The position numbers and the translations under genes were made by a program. Shown one piece after another: positions 10,958 to 21,239 of a stretch of DNA of 64,000 nucleotides. Origin of the DNA: Aspergillus flavus (lineage: Eukaryota; Ascomycota; Eurotiomycetes; Eurotiales; Aspergillaceae); assembly GCF_009017415.1 (NCBI RefSeq), contig NC_092404.1, forward strand, positions 1,798,001-1,862,000. The letters are read 5' to 3'. The notes under the pieces are model-generated. The model was not told the DNA's origin, ran no database searches, and saw only the letters and a list, made by a program, of their open reading frames with translations. Position 1 is the stretch's first letter, and each line of letters opens with the position of its first letter.

Positions 10958-11959
10958 CTTCAGGTCAGCTCTGGATCACTGTACCAGATTGATATAACTG
11001 TATTGTGTCGTCAGAAGGGAAGTGGTATTATACAAATCTTTAATTCCATACTTATAGGGCTCGCATTCACTAGGATAGAGCGGAGACACCAGATTGTAAC
11101 GCTAAGACTGGTAGACATTATTTCGTGGATGAAATATATAGCTACATTTCTTCCACGAAATAATGTTTACCCGCGAATCATATCACGTACGGTATATACT
11201 ACTCGTCCTCGTAGTGGTCTGAAAATCCATTCACTTTTGGGGACTTGAAGTCGAAGAAATCAGGTGATCATGGATATCAATCCCATAGATTGAGGGCATG
11301 CTTTTAACCCGCGACACAACCAGTGACCAATTTAATCTCTGCTTCCATAAAGTGGTAACACTAATTTTCTTGGCTCATTAGATTACTTCGACCTTTTCTA
11401 TTGCAATGTCTAGCAGTTTGTTATTGCAGGAATTGCATGAAACACTACGGAAATGCTTTTTTGCTCCAACGACGTCGTCCTGCCCACCCCGGAGCACGGC
11501 CCGCGCCGGCAACCATAGTATGATATGTGTGGTACATGTGCTGATCTTCTATTCTCATCCAGTATTTAATATATAGCTGTCAATTCCAATTGCTCTTCAA
11601 AGTTCTCATGTTGCGCTCCGTGGTGAATCCGGAAGTTGGACTCCAAATGCCGTGATCGTCATTCCCGGCTTCCTGCCATTGGAGGGGAAATATGGTATAG
11701 ATTGCTTGGCTCAAGGGAGCACTTTCACAGTTTGTGTATGGAGGCAGGTTCATGGAGAGCATTTGGCCTTTTACGAAGTATGGAGAAAACGCCAAATTAT
11801 TGTCCAAGTTTGCATATAAAAGGTATGTGATCTTGCAGCCGATGAGAGCATTTTCTTCTAACAATTCACAGTTCCCAAGAGCTAAAGATAGCTTCATTTG
11901 ACTTTGATTCCTTGCTTAACTCTAGTTACCGGTGATATTCTCATTTTATATCGGCCAAG
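10958..11959. promoter_or_regulatory. divergent promoter region, LPMO-like / pectate lyase
   Basis: A 1.0-kb spacer lies between the start codons of two divergent secreted-enzyme genes, suggesting possible co-regulation. It contains a strong hairpin at 11115-11166 (listed separately). A minus-strand frame at 11580-11897 is probably chance. Confidence 0.5.
11115..11166. repeat. perfect 15-bp inverted repeat with extended stem
   Basis: Arm 11115-11129 is the exact reverse complement of 11152-11166. After one T-T mismatch a further 5 bp pair (31-35 with 46-50 in the 111xx numbering), leaving a 10-nt loop. A stem of 20 pairs in 52 nt is far beyond chance at this length. It starts 158 nt upstream of the LPMO-like gene. 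Confidence 0.8.
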
Positions 11960-13045
11960 ATGCGAGTTACTGCCATCTTGACGTTGGCAACCATTGCCAT
12001 TGCCTCCCCTACGAAGGTCCTGAACAGCCGCAACGAGCTCGCACGTCGCCAGGCTACAGAGGGCTGCTCCATCGGGTACTGCACCCAGAACGGCGGCACC
12101 ACCGGTGGTGCTGCTGGTGACACTGTCACGGTCACCGACCTCGCTAGCTTGACTGAGGCTGCCGAAAGCGAGACTCCATTGACGATTATCGTCTCTGGTA
12201 ACATCGAAGGCAGTGCCAAGATCCGTGTTGCTTCGGACAAAACCATCTACGGAGAAACTGGCAGCTGTGCGTATTCTCCTTGAACTTCCCCCGGCGCGAG
12301 TTTCCACTAACGATTCTTAAGCCATAACCGGCGTCGGATTCTATATCCGCCAGGTCAGCAATGTCATCATGCGTAACCTCAAAATCGGCCAGGTCCTTGC
12401 CGATAATGGCGACGCTATCGGCATTGACGAGTCCACCAACGTATGGGTTGACCACTGCGATCTCTCGGGAGATCTCAGCGCCGGCAAGGACGACTTGGAT
12501 GGCCTTCTGGACATCACTCACGCTGCTGAATGGGTTACCGTTTCTAACACCTACCTTCACGACCACGTAAGTCTTGATTCATCCAGGCACTGGATATTCA
12601 TTAACGGTTCGTTCAGTGGAAAGCCTCTCTGGTTGGACATTCAGACAGCAACGCGGACGAGGACACGGGTCATCTCCATATCACGTATGCCAACAACTAC
12701 TGGTATAACATCAACAGCCGTGCCCCGTCGATCCGCTTTGGCACGGTCCACATCATCAACAACTACTGGGACAGCCTGCTCGGAACGGGCGTCAACTGCC
12801 GCATGGATGCTCAAGTATTGATTCAGAGCTCCGCATTCTCGAACTGCCCCGACGAGGCCATTTTCTTCGCTGACTCTGACTACACTGGCTACGCCGTTGT
12901 TGATGATGTCGACTTGGGTGGCTCTACTAACTCGGTTCCCGAAGGCACGCTGACTGCTTCGTCTCTGCCATACGATGCCATCGAAGCGCTTGGCTCCGCC
13001 CAAATTGCTGCCACCATCCCAGAGACTGCAGGCCAGAAGTTGTAA
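11960..13045 (+). CDS. secreted pectate lyase, polysaccharide lyase family 1
   Basis: Three exons (11960-12266, 12322-12566, 12617-13045) join in phase to give 326 residues. The enzyme cleaves de-esterified pectin by beta-elimination outside the cell, using Ca2+. An N-terminal signal peptide of about 16 residues is followed by a short pro-region ending in ARR. Family motifs are present: NVWVDHCDL (the vWiDH signature), DGLLDI for calcium binding, WKASLVGHSD, and the catalytic-arginine segment NSRAPSIRFG. Cysteines are placed as in Aspergillus PelA/PlyA. Length is normal and no break is seen. It is divergent from the LPMO-like gene, consistent with a plant-biomass role for both. Confidence 0.93.
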
Positions 13046-14014
13046 TTTCGCATCCTGCCTTCTGCCCTATGAAAGCCTTCGCAGCCTCATTAACCTGATC
13101 TTTTGTTTTTCTCTTCGCGAAGCGCTAGTAGTGTTTCAATGTACGTGTTAGTGTTAAATCGAATCATATTATATTACATGCTATGAGCTCGACTAGCATA
13201 GTAGTTAAAATAACGATTCGCTATGTGCTGTGTCTTTGGTACAAGTGTCGTGATAGTACCTACTTGGATGGTTAATTCTTTCGATTGTACTGTTTATCAC
13301 AACCCTAAGCTATAGAAAGTTGCATTATGAATGTTCCGGAGGGTAACATAGTTAGACGAACTCCATGTACCCCGAGTATGACCTCGCTTAGCAAAGATAC
13401 CGGGCTATATACTCAGTCATCTTCAAGTATAGCTGGAAGGAGTCAATCGCTTGATGAGTATCCATACTTGAAGCAGTAATTCCTCGCGACTTGTGTTGTA
13501 TACTGATCCAATAAAATATAACTATGCTTATCTTGAGTATATATCGATATATACCTGCTCTATACTTCTATAGTGTTCTAATTCGAAATGTCGATTTCTG
13601 AAGAAAGTGGATACATATCGAGAAAATGTCCTGAAACGACGATTTACTTGAAAAAATAAAAAGTGAACGGTATTCTCAATATGGGACCCGTAGCATCACG
13701 TTCTGGTTGTATGCAAGTATAAATGAGGACACGGTTGTAGGCATCGCGGTCGACCCGACCAGCAAGCCCGTCTCAAATTATCTGTCATTTTAGTTCTATT
13801 ATGCAAACATACTATACTAATAGCCAACTACTCTGCTGAGTTTTACGAGCTCCGTGACCCTTTTTCCTTAGGGCTCCCGTCAATCATTGTCTCTGGTATA
13901 ATCTTACAAGCCCTACAATCTTCAGGCTTAGCCATAGAATGGGAAACTAATCGCGAAATATCAAGTCCATCAAGGTCTATTCAAATTCAGGTCTCATATC
14001 TAAACATAATCCAA
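13046..14014. other. AT-rich convergent 3' spacer
   Basis: About 1 kb lies between convergent genes, with many TATA/ATAT runs near 13500-13570. A 10-bp inverted repeat (13421-13430 with 13464-13473) could form a stem. No coding potential is seen. Confidence 0.5.
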
Positions 14015-14456
14015 CTAATAGTTATCGTCCGCCACGAGCTCATCAAGGTGGTTCTGGGCCTCGTGTCCTGCCTTCTTCTTGTCAATGTAGTCTAGGCCTT
14101 TCGTTTCTATTACTCTATCAAGAAACGCCCCCGCAAACCCGGCCATAAGCTCCTTAGCTTCCGCATGGGAATCGGGTTTTCCTGCATCCGGTGGTTAATC
14201 CATATGACCTTTACCATTGAGAGCGTAGGAGTCCACGGTACCATTCTCAGAGCAATGCTTTTCGTATGCTTTCTGCGCCTCGTATGCTGCGGCAGCGCCG
14301 AGGAGTTCGTGAGAGAGTTCGGCTTTATGGGGTGAATGGGTGACTTGGTTGTAGGCATCTGCCTGGTCCGAGTCATCTAATGCAGTTAGTGCCTGCGATG
14401 GAAAAAAGTAAATGTGTAAAGAAGGAGAGATATATGATACCGCTAAACCAGCCCAT
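14015..14456 (-). CDS. CipC-like small protein (DUF3759 family)
   Basis: Three exons (14456-14441, 14376-14242, 14181-14015) join in phase to give 105 residues. The first exon gives MGWFS. The rest matches the family pattern HKAELSHELLGAAAAYEA, then AEAKELMAGFAGAFLDR, then ETKGLDYIDKKKAGHEA. Fungal CipC-type proteins are small soluble proteins induced by antibiotics, infection or stress; the biochemical role is unknown. Reading straight through intron 2 meets a TAA, so a naive reading looks like a broken gene. Removing a 60-nt intron (14241-14182; donor GTACCG, TTAAC branch-like site, CAG acceptor) restores a family-typical sequence. A CAA/CAG trinucleotide tract lies just upstream of the ATG on the coding strand. 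Confidence 0.88.
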
Positions 14457-14458
14457 GA

Positions 14459-14507
14459 TTTGCTGCTGCTGCTGTTGTTGTTCAGAGAACCTGCTTGTTG
14501 TTGTTGC
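14459..14507 (-). repeat. CAA/CAG trinucleotide tract in the CipC-like 5' leader
   Basis: On the coding strand, runs of CAA and CAG triplets lie within about 50 nt before the ATG at 14456 (main runs 14461-14479 and 14492-14506 on +). They are outside the reading frame and are therefore leader sequence. Confidence 0.6.
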
Positions 14508-14572
14508 TATTAAACGAGGTGATAGAGTGACCTTAAAGATATATACTTAGGGCTCGGATGGGATAGTAAAGC

Positions 14573-14581
14573 CTTTTTATA
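14573..14581 (-). promoter_or_regulatory. TATA box of the CipC-like gene
   Basis: TATAAAAAG on the minus strand lies about 117 nt upstream of the ATG, a usual spacing for a strongly inducible small gene. Confidence 0.5.
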
Positions 14582-15086
14582 GTTGCCATTGCCCCAAGTA
14601 CGATTCAAAATCAACTCTTCAGTATTAGATGACATCATGTTTCGATAATGGGTTTAAAGTGACAGCAATTGATATGACGCTGTAAAGATCTGTCCTTTTG
14701 TCCCTGTAGTCGGTGATGCTGATATCATTTTTGCTTCTTCGGGTATCTTGTTGTGACGATTAGCGGGGCTGACGGGGCGCCAGAATCCGGACGGCTCTTA
14801 TAAGTTCCAAGTTTAATCCACGATCATTGAACCGCGCGTCTGCCTGTTATGGTATAGTTGCTACCGATTTCGGGATAGCGTGTAGGAGCTTTCTCATGCT
14901 CACGCTGTGATATTTAGTCAATGGGTGGATTTATAACCGATACACGATCCGCAACAGACGCTGGATATCAATTACTGCACGTCAACCATATGTAGATAGC
15001 AGGGGGGATGTAGATGGGGGGTACGAACGCAGATGACAAGGTATGGAACTTTGTATACACAAGTCATCATGCTTTTAGACTGACAA

Positions 15087-16053
15087 GACGAAGACGCCGA
15101 AGACGAAGACAACAACGAGCCCGAGTGTGACGGGGGCGAAACCTGTCGGTGTTTCAAGCCTGCGGCCGACTATCCTAATCACCCCTGGGTTTTCTCTAGA
15201 GCTGGATTAGACAAAATGATCACGTATCGTATCATGTTAGATTTGCGAGACCCGGATAACTTTTCGATGTACACTTTCAACGACCACTCCGCCTACGGTG
15301 CGATTGAAGTCGTACAGAATATGATGCTCGATTTCGACGAAGCCTCAGGCAAATGGCAGCAGCAGTGGGCCGTGATTGAAGCCCTAGCCTGGCTGCTTAG
15401 TGGTGACTTTCTTTCACCTATGGTGATGTAAGTTCATCCATTATCTTTGGTTGAAGGTGCGTACTAATTTATCCACATAGGATTGATGATGGGGATCTTT
15501 TTCGAGAAACCACAATCCTGCTTGAACAGATGTTCCTCACCCTGCTCGCCGAGCTCGAGAAGGAAGGCCAATTGGAGGCACACTCAGATGTCCACAATAT
15601 TGGTTTGATAATGGGGTTGATCGCCGGTGAAGCCAACACTTTGCGGTCTGATGGTTTCATTAACATTAAGAAGTCGAAAGCGAAGTCGTATCACGGACAG
15701 GATTTCATCCCCTATCTGCTCACCTATGCCAGCAAAGGCAATATCTCCCTGCGCGGACCGTCCAATATCGACGAGATAATCGCCGAGGGTGAAGAATTTC
15801 AGAACAGGAGAACGTCGAACTCCCCACCGCCCAAAAAGACCCCTGGAAATGGGGCACGGCTTTCAAGGCATACAAAAGAAACGCAGTTGCCCCCTACGGT
15901 GGCCGTTCTAGGACAGCCATCGGTGGTGACTGTCTCGACATCACCACCTATTCTAGTGCAGAGCGGAAAAAAGCAAGTTTCACCAAGGAGGATCCCATTT
16001 CTGCAGACATGATCAAAAAGATCAAAGAAGGGTTGGTCCTTCAACTCGCATAA
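15087..16053 (+). pseudogene. fungal hypothetical family gene with a late frameshift, 5' end unresolved
   Basis: Exons from about 15087 to 15427 and from 15481 on join in phase. They encode an acidic start (DEDAEDED), a Cys-containing segment (ECDGGETCRCFKP), MLDLRDPDNFSMYTFNDHSAYGAIEVV, and a helical region to about 15800. I recall this as a common Aspergillus/Penicillium family of unknown function. At about 15788-15810 the family-like reading moves to another frame, which stays open with typical content (DPWKWGTAFKAYK, KIKEGLVLQ) to TAA 16051-16053. The original frame stops at 16012 with proline-rich content of no family character. Donor and acceptor phases there do not permit an intron, so this is a 1-nt-deletion-type frameshift or a sequencing error. 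The initial exon with ATG was not found. Confidence 0.6.
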
Positions 16054-16250
16054 TCGTTCTCAAGAATGATGGCGAGATATCCTACTATCTTTCCGGGGAT
16101 TATCTGATGCTCTGACTCCACCATAACTTGTGTCTGATACAGGCCGGATCTGTTTATCAAACTTGTACAATAAGATTATTAAAAAAAATGATAAGAAATT
16201 AGAAACTTTGAGATCCACCTAATTATGCCACTTTCTATCTGTTACGGCAG

Positions 16251-16400
16251 ACTAAATCGAGGTTCTGAACAATAGCGACTTTTCACCGAAACCTCAGCGT
16301 TTACATTTAAGCCACGCAGTTTTCTAGTAGCGCTTATCATAAATACTATTCAGTATATCCTATAGTAAATTAATCATTTTTTAAAATCAAGGGTTTTATA
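16251..16400 (+). repeat. diverged direct repeat, copy A
   Basis: The segment shares an ordered series of matches with 21004-21145: ACTAAATC, CGACTTTT/CGATTTTT, ACCGAAA, GCGTTTACAT, AAGCCACG, GC(A/G)CTTAT and a TTTTTAAA-like end. Orientation is the same. Identity is incomplete, so the copies are old. Confidence 0.6.
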
Positions 16401-16452
16401 TAGGACTAGTCGTAAGAAGAATATATCGAGGGGATCACGGCACCTCAAATTA

Positions 16453-16474
16453 ATAGTAGTAGTAGTAGTAGTAG
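16453..16474 (+). repeat. AGT trinucleotide microsatellite
   Basis: About seven consecutive AGT/TAG units. Confidence 0.9.
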
Positions 16475-16485
16475 CGTATTCTAGG

Positions 16486-16529
16486 CTTAGGGATGCCGGT
16501 GCGTAAACTTAGCGGTAGTGATCCCTAAG
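16486..16529. repeat. short inverted repeat
   Basis: CTTAGGGA at 16486-16493 pairs with TCCCTAAG at 16522-16529. A related AAACTTAG motif lies inside the loop and near 16592. This could be a degenerate miniature-element end. Confidence 0.45.
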
Positions 16530-16778
16530 TTTCAGGGACCACAGTACCTAAAGAGTTAAACAATGGCAAAGTACTGTTGGGTTAAAATCATAAACTTAGG
16601 TGGTAAGTATGATCGACACGGGACTAGGCCATGCATATGATATATTAGCGGCGTTTGCACAGCCGCGTCTCCTTTTCTCGTGCAGCCTTACGCTGAGCCA
16701 CAGCATTTAATCTGATTCCTTCCAATAAACCAGGAGGGTCTCCGTGAAAAAGAATGCCACACAACTTGGACATCAACA

Positions 16779-17318
16779 ATGCTATCCCACGATGATTACA
16801 CAATCGGATGGATATCCGCATTGCCTCTGGAGCTGGCCGCTGCAAAAGTGGTTCTCGACAAAGTCCATCCAAAGCTGTCACAACCGGGGCATGATAGAAA
16901 CAGCTATACCTTTGGTGGAATTAGGGGCCATAATATCATCTTGACATATCTCCCATATGGAGTCTACGGAACCAACGCCGCAGGAGCAGTGGCTGAGCAG
17001 ATGCTCTCGACAGTTCCATCGATCCGCTTTGGACTCATGGTAGGCATTGGGGGCGGAGTTCCATCGCCCTCAGCAGATATTCGACTTGGCGATGTTGTTG
17101 TGAGCAAGCCAACAGGAACTCTACCGGGAGTGGTACAGTATGACTATGGCAAAACAATCCTTTCGGGCAAGGTCGAACGCACAGGCGTATTGAACAAACC
17201 ACCGCCGATTCTCTTGAAGGCACTGTCTGATCTAGTATCTGACCACTGGGTTGGGCGAGCTCGATTCCACGTTCTTGTCCCGGTCTTGCCCCAATTGATT
17301 ACCGAGGGAATTTACTGA
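16779..17318 (+). pseudogene. truncated nucleoside phosphorylase-like (PNP_UDP_1) domain
   Basis: Translation from ATG 16779 gives DDYTIGWISALPLELAAAK, then GHNIILTYLPYGVYGTNAA, then FGLMVGIGGGVPSP, then DIRLGDVVVSKP. This is the characteristic first part of the purine/uridine phosphorylase-like domain that fungi use at the N-terminus of NACHT, ankyrin and TPR proteins. It ends at a TGA after about 179 residues, roughly 60% of the domain, and the last 25 residues lose family character. No downstream NTPase or repeat domain is seen. A short matching N-terminal piece (MPHNLDINN, from 16754) is in another frame. I read it as a relic; a functional short protein is less likely. Confidence 0.65.
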
Positions 17319-18648
17319 GATCACGAGGATTTATCTTGTACTTGGGAAAACCTGTATAACGGCCTCATGGAAACAGGGAATGGAGCTTAGGTGGTTATTA
17401 ATCAGACGTACCAGATTCCTGTCAAAAGAAGTAATTGTATGAAGATCTGATAAATGTGCACCTTTTGGTCAAATTGGACAACTTCAATAACTTCAATGAT
17501 ACCCATCAGGAGGTCTACGGATTTATCCTTTGTCCCGGCTGGGAGAGTGGTAGGGATTTCGGTTTTGTTAACGACTCTTCGTCGAACATATAACGCTGTG
17601 TGGGCTTGATTGTGACATGGAGAGTGGACATGAGCAGCGAAGTGAGATACATAGTCCTGCAATCCCTCTTTGCACTTTACCCTTTGGCATGGAAGTATCG
17701 CCAGCACTAGGGTTCTATTTTGAACTTCCCTTAGGCAATGAACCCTTCTTGGACGGTGAATAATGTGAGCATTAGAATTACTGACATCGGGCTCACCATC
17801 GACGGGAAGATTGAGGGATGGTATTCCAGAGATATAGCGGATCCTTCTATATGAAGAATATAGTTTACAAGATTCTCTCTCTCTATATATTTTTTTTTAA
17901 ATCTATAGTACCCGTTAGAGAACCGTGGATCCAAGATCTAAATCTATACCCAATCAGTGGGCTGAAGCCGTAAACCCATGAGTTTGGTGAGTTCTATTTG
18001 CAAGCGTATACCGTGATTTATGTTAGGAAACATTAGCTCTGTACGTATTCATTTCTAGCTTTCATAGTCCATTTCATGACTTTATGCTTTTGGATAGCTG
18101 TGATGTTGCCCGTTGCCTGGCCGGTACGAAATGTCGCTAAAGGGGAGGAAATCTAATGTCTCTTCGGCTTGCTTAAGGAGGCAAAGATTTGAGAATCTTT
18201 GATTGATTTGACGTTGAAGCTGGAAGTAGACAAGGTAGTATATCCACTACCCAGACCAAGGGTGTATGTGTTGTCTATAAGCTCCGAGGGCAGATGGCAC
18301 AACGAGAAACTGGCCCCTTATTCTCATGAACGTATTTGCTTTAATCGAGTTCCGAAGATAGTCGATAGTGTTGTGAGGATTTCATCGGCCTGCTTTTGCA
18401 AGAGCCACGCTTTATATGTAATGTATCATCCTCGGATCTATCGATGGCTGTATCAAATACAGTCGGATACAAATGGGTAATTTGAGAATTTGTGTCAAAT
18501 AAGAGTAAAACTCCAGTGGGGAACTGCTGCAATTAAGATTGGTTCCCGATCTCATTCGCCTACAGATTACTAGCCATTACTACCGAGAGATCTATTTCCA
18601 TGCAAATGATATGCGATTTAGATTCTGAAGTTGTGAATATATACTTAG

Positions 18649-18876
18649 AAAGTAAGTCACGTAATTTTTGAACCTGGAGAGCTTCAAAGTCCCATTGGAA
18701 CTTTGCGTCTTTTTACATTCGAGTCCGATTTACCTACATTGCATGGTTTGGATGTAGATGTTCCCAAAACTTTGCCGCCGGAGAATATCCCGATTAGTGT
18801 AGTCGCTAACAATTTAGAAACTCCTCATATGAGTATTGTATCGATAAATGCCGTCACTTTTACAGAATCCTTGTAG
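18649..18876 (+). CDS. orphan open frame, possible terminal exon, unknown
   Basis: A 75-codon frame follows a TTAG acceptor-like site (18645-18648) and ends at TAG 18874-18876. The composition is protein-like (segments GELQSPIGTLRLF and LPPENIPISVVANN). No family is recognised, and no upstream exon or start could be matched. Confidence 0.25.
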   Translation, partial: KVSHVIFEPGELQSPIGTLRLFTFESDLPTLHGLDVDVPKTLPPENIPISVVANNLETPHMSIVSINAVTFTESL

Positions 18877-18921
18877 ACAGGTGCGAGAAAGGATGATTTG
18901 TGGGAGAATTTCCAGCCTGGT

Positions 18922-19284
18922 TTATTTCGCAACCGCGGAGACCTGATTTGCATACGTCGACCATAATACTTTCTTAAGGCCCTGTAACATCTGCTTTAGG
19001 CTCCCTCCGTTGACGTAGTGGAAAGAGCACTGCACTGTTGACGGTTGTCTTATAAGTTCCAGGAAGAGGTGTATAAAACACCCATCAGTTTGCGGGTCAC
19101 GCAAAGCTGTCTCCAGCCACAGCCACACTTGTCGGCTCATCCCTCCGACCAGCGTATCGGACACCTCCTGTGCCAGAATCCCCAACTCATATTGCGTCCA
19201 TGTGGACACGCTAGGCCCACCCCTAGGTGTAGCAGATTTCCGAGAGCAGGTATCGTGGCCATATGTGCTGTAGCTATATCGCAT
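18922..19284 (-). CDS. orphan open frame, 120 codons, unknown
   Basis: A minus-strand frame contains a protein-like middle part (LAQEVSDTLVGGMSRQVWLWLE, split here only for description) but no recognised domain. It may be an exon of a lost gene or chance. Confidence 0.22.
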   Translation of the reverse strand: MRYSYSTYGHDTCSRKSATPRGGPSVSTWTQYELGILAQEVSDTLVGGMSRQVWLWLETALRDPQTDGCFIHLFLELIRQPSTVQCSFHYVNGGSLKQMLQGLKKVLWSTYANQVSAVAK

Positions 19285-19451
19285 TGGTTATATCGCGCGC
19301 ATCCCCCACCAAAGCGTCTAGCCCATTTCATTGATTCGCGCCGTCATTTCTCTAGGGCTCGATTCGGCCGAGTTTGCCCGTCGTAAGGAGTCGGCTGATG
19401 GCTTTGCAGATGGTTTTTGGCAATTACATCGCCGTGTTGTAAGGTCAGATG

Positions 19452-20393
19452 TCATCCGCTCGTCATGAGTTCGTTGGACATCACTGAGGCCACAATCCCT
19501 GTGAATCTTAGATGCCAGGATATCGATCCTGATTGAGGAAAAAGTGTCAGCTCAGATGAAAAACATTGGGAGCCCCGTGGAAGATTAATGTGGACATACA
19601 ACATAATAAAAGGAAAGAGACACTCCATGGTGTACAGAAACCGATCGAACTGGCCTGCGAGTGATGTTACTTCCTGAGAAGCCGTTTGAAATGAATAAGT
19701 TATGGATCGACCAGTCCCAATCAATGCCAGAGTGGCCAAACGCATTTCAGTAGTCCGTATCAGCTGTTGAAGAATGTTGCTAGTCGACATAAATTCCAAC
19801 GTGGAACGGTGTGTGTCACGAAACAACTTGATCAACAGGCCTGAGCTTAATATCTCGAGGAGTGCAATAGCAATGAAGTAGCCCATATGTAGGTGAGCAA
19901 CGAGGTACTGTAACGTGTCCGACCCGTGCAGCAAGCCTTGTGCGCGGCTCGTCATAATCGCAACCCGGATTCCAACAATAGCTGCCATCAGGATCCAAAA
20001 GATAAGTAGGTAAATCATTCTGCTCCAATTTTGCAAAGCCCGGACAAGGATTTGGTAGCTGTAAAACGAAAGACCTGCCTCCTGCACCTACGTTTGCCAT
20101 TATGTCTTCAGTTAGTAACAACTTCGCGTCGTAAGGAAAGCGGTCCTTACCAACCAAAAGAAATCGGCGAAAACGCCCGCTGCCACTCGATTTTTTAATG
20201 CATAGTTCGAATAAAAGGCATAGTAACAGAGTCCGTTTGCTAAAGCACATGCTGTCGAGACGACCAGAGGCACGGCTAACAGAGGTGAGAGACGCGTGAG
20301 ATTGGCGACCAGTAGGCACGCTATCAGTGCGAATATGCCGATGGTGCTTGAAATCGACCAGCTCAACTCGAAATAAGGAGTGCTGGTACCCAT
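19452..20393 (-). CDS. seven-transmembrane integral membrane protein, unknown function
   Basis: Two exons (20393-20151, 20081-19452; 69-nt intron) join in phase to give 290 residues. The ATG at 20393 places a short outer N-terminus before the first span; the frame upstream has no other ATG. About seven hydrophobic spans are seen: SISSTIGIFALIACLLV, LAVPLVVSTACALANGLCYYA, the FYSYQILV region, MIYLLIFWILMAAIVG, MGYFIAIALLEILSSGLL, LATLALIGTGRSITY and the segment ending MECLFPFIMLYV. This layout matches a lineage-specific family of fungal 7TM proteins, sometimes called putative receptors or 'integral membrane protein'. There is no Rta1 or Pth11 signature. The gene is isolated in repeat-bearing DNA and shows no break. 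Confidence 0.7.
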
Positions 20394-21003
20394 CCTCACG
20401 AGACAAGGGTTAACCTGATCCCGAGAATTCCCTTCAGTGCCCCATGTATTTACGAAGCCATGAATGACTTCGAAGGCCAAATTTGTAAACTTTCGTACGA
20501 CGGTTCAAATAATCCTCGTTTCTAATGATATATTCTCTGTTAGTTGGTCTCGGTGATTCGGGATCGTAGCCTCTGCGCAAGGTGTGAAATTCAAATCCAG
20601 GGCAACAGGCGGCGAGGGGGAACAACTTGTTTATTTCAATCAGTAAGTTTAAAGAGATCATGCTAATATGGTCTTATTGGACACGGACCTTTGTACTGAT
20701 TTCTTCCAAGGTTACGCAAAACTTGACCTCTTGCTGTCGGAGCAAGCCGAGATAGAATATGCTAGTAATCCAATTCGGCGAATGAGGATGAGGATAAACC
20801 AAAGTAGAACCCCATCTTCTGATGGCAAGGTTGATTGATTAAAAACATCGCACTCCACAACTCCGCGCTCGTCAACGTGACCAATGACGCAGATCCACCA
20901 AGCAGATCTGGGGTCAGAATTCCTGTAATGACCTTGTTAAGAGCCTGTTTTTTACGGAGTACATTCATACTACTATTACCATACCGAGAAATACCTACCC
21001 TGG

Positions 21004-21145
21004 ACTAAATCTAGCTTATGGTCAACCGACGATTTTTTTACCGAAAGATTGGCGTTTACATAAAGCCACGGCTGCCACGCACTTATACCATAGTTCAATA
21101 ATTACTTTCCATAGTACAGCTTTTTAAATTAAACGGAATATTATG
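21004..21145 (+). repeat. diverged direct repeat, copy B
   Basis: Counterpart of 16251-16400 in the same orientation, with shared blocks ACTAAATC, ACCGAAA, GGCGTTTACAT and AAGCCACG. The two copies bracket about 4.6 kb containing the phosphorylase relic, the orphan frames and the 7TM gene. Confidence 0.6.
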
Positions 21146-21239
21146 TCAGTGGTTGAACCAAGGAAAGCTTTAAAGATTAAGTCTATTAGCACCGTGCTTT
21201 TACCATCTGAGTTTAGATTCCTATACTTCCACTGTAATC

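Larger units (their letters stand above)
16054..16778. other. AT-rich accessory spacer with repeats
   Basis: No gene is seen. It contains one copy of a diverged repeat (16251-16400), an AGT triplet run and a hairpin-like inverted repeat (each listed). Confidence 0.5.
17319..19451. other. unassigned AT-rich region with orphan open frames
   Basis: No complete gene could be built. Orphan frames include 17402-17707 (-), 18199-18480 (+), 18649-18876 (+) and 18922-19284 (-), with the better ones listed separately. The region lies between the phosphorylase relic and the 7TM gene and inside the A/B repeat pair, so decayed or inserted DNA is likely. Confidence 0.4.

Noticed and set aside
11580..11897. 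105-codon minus-strand frame in the divergent promoter
   Set aside because: No recognisable feature, and it sits in the pectate lyase promoter.
14182..14241. CipC-like gene as a pseudogene because of TAA
   Set aside because: The stop lies in a well-formed 60-nt intron.
18995..19060. D-arm-like sequence GTAGTGGAAAGAGCA
   Set aside because: No TTCGA loop or closing acceptor stem follows.
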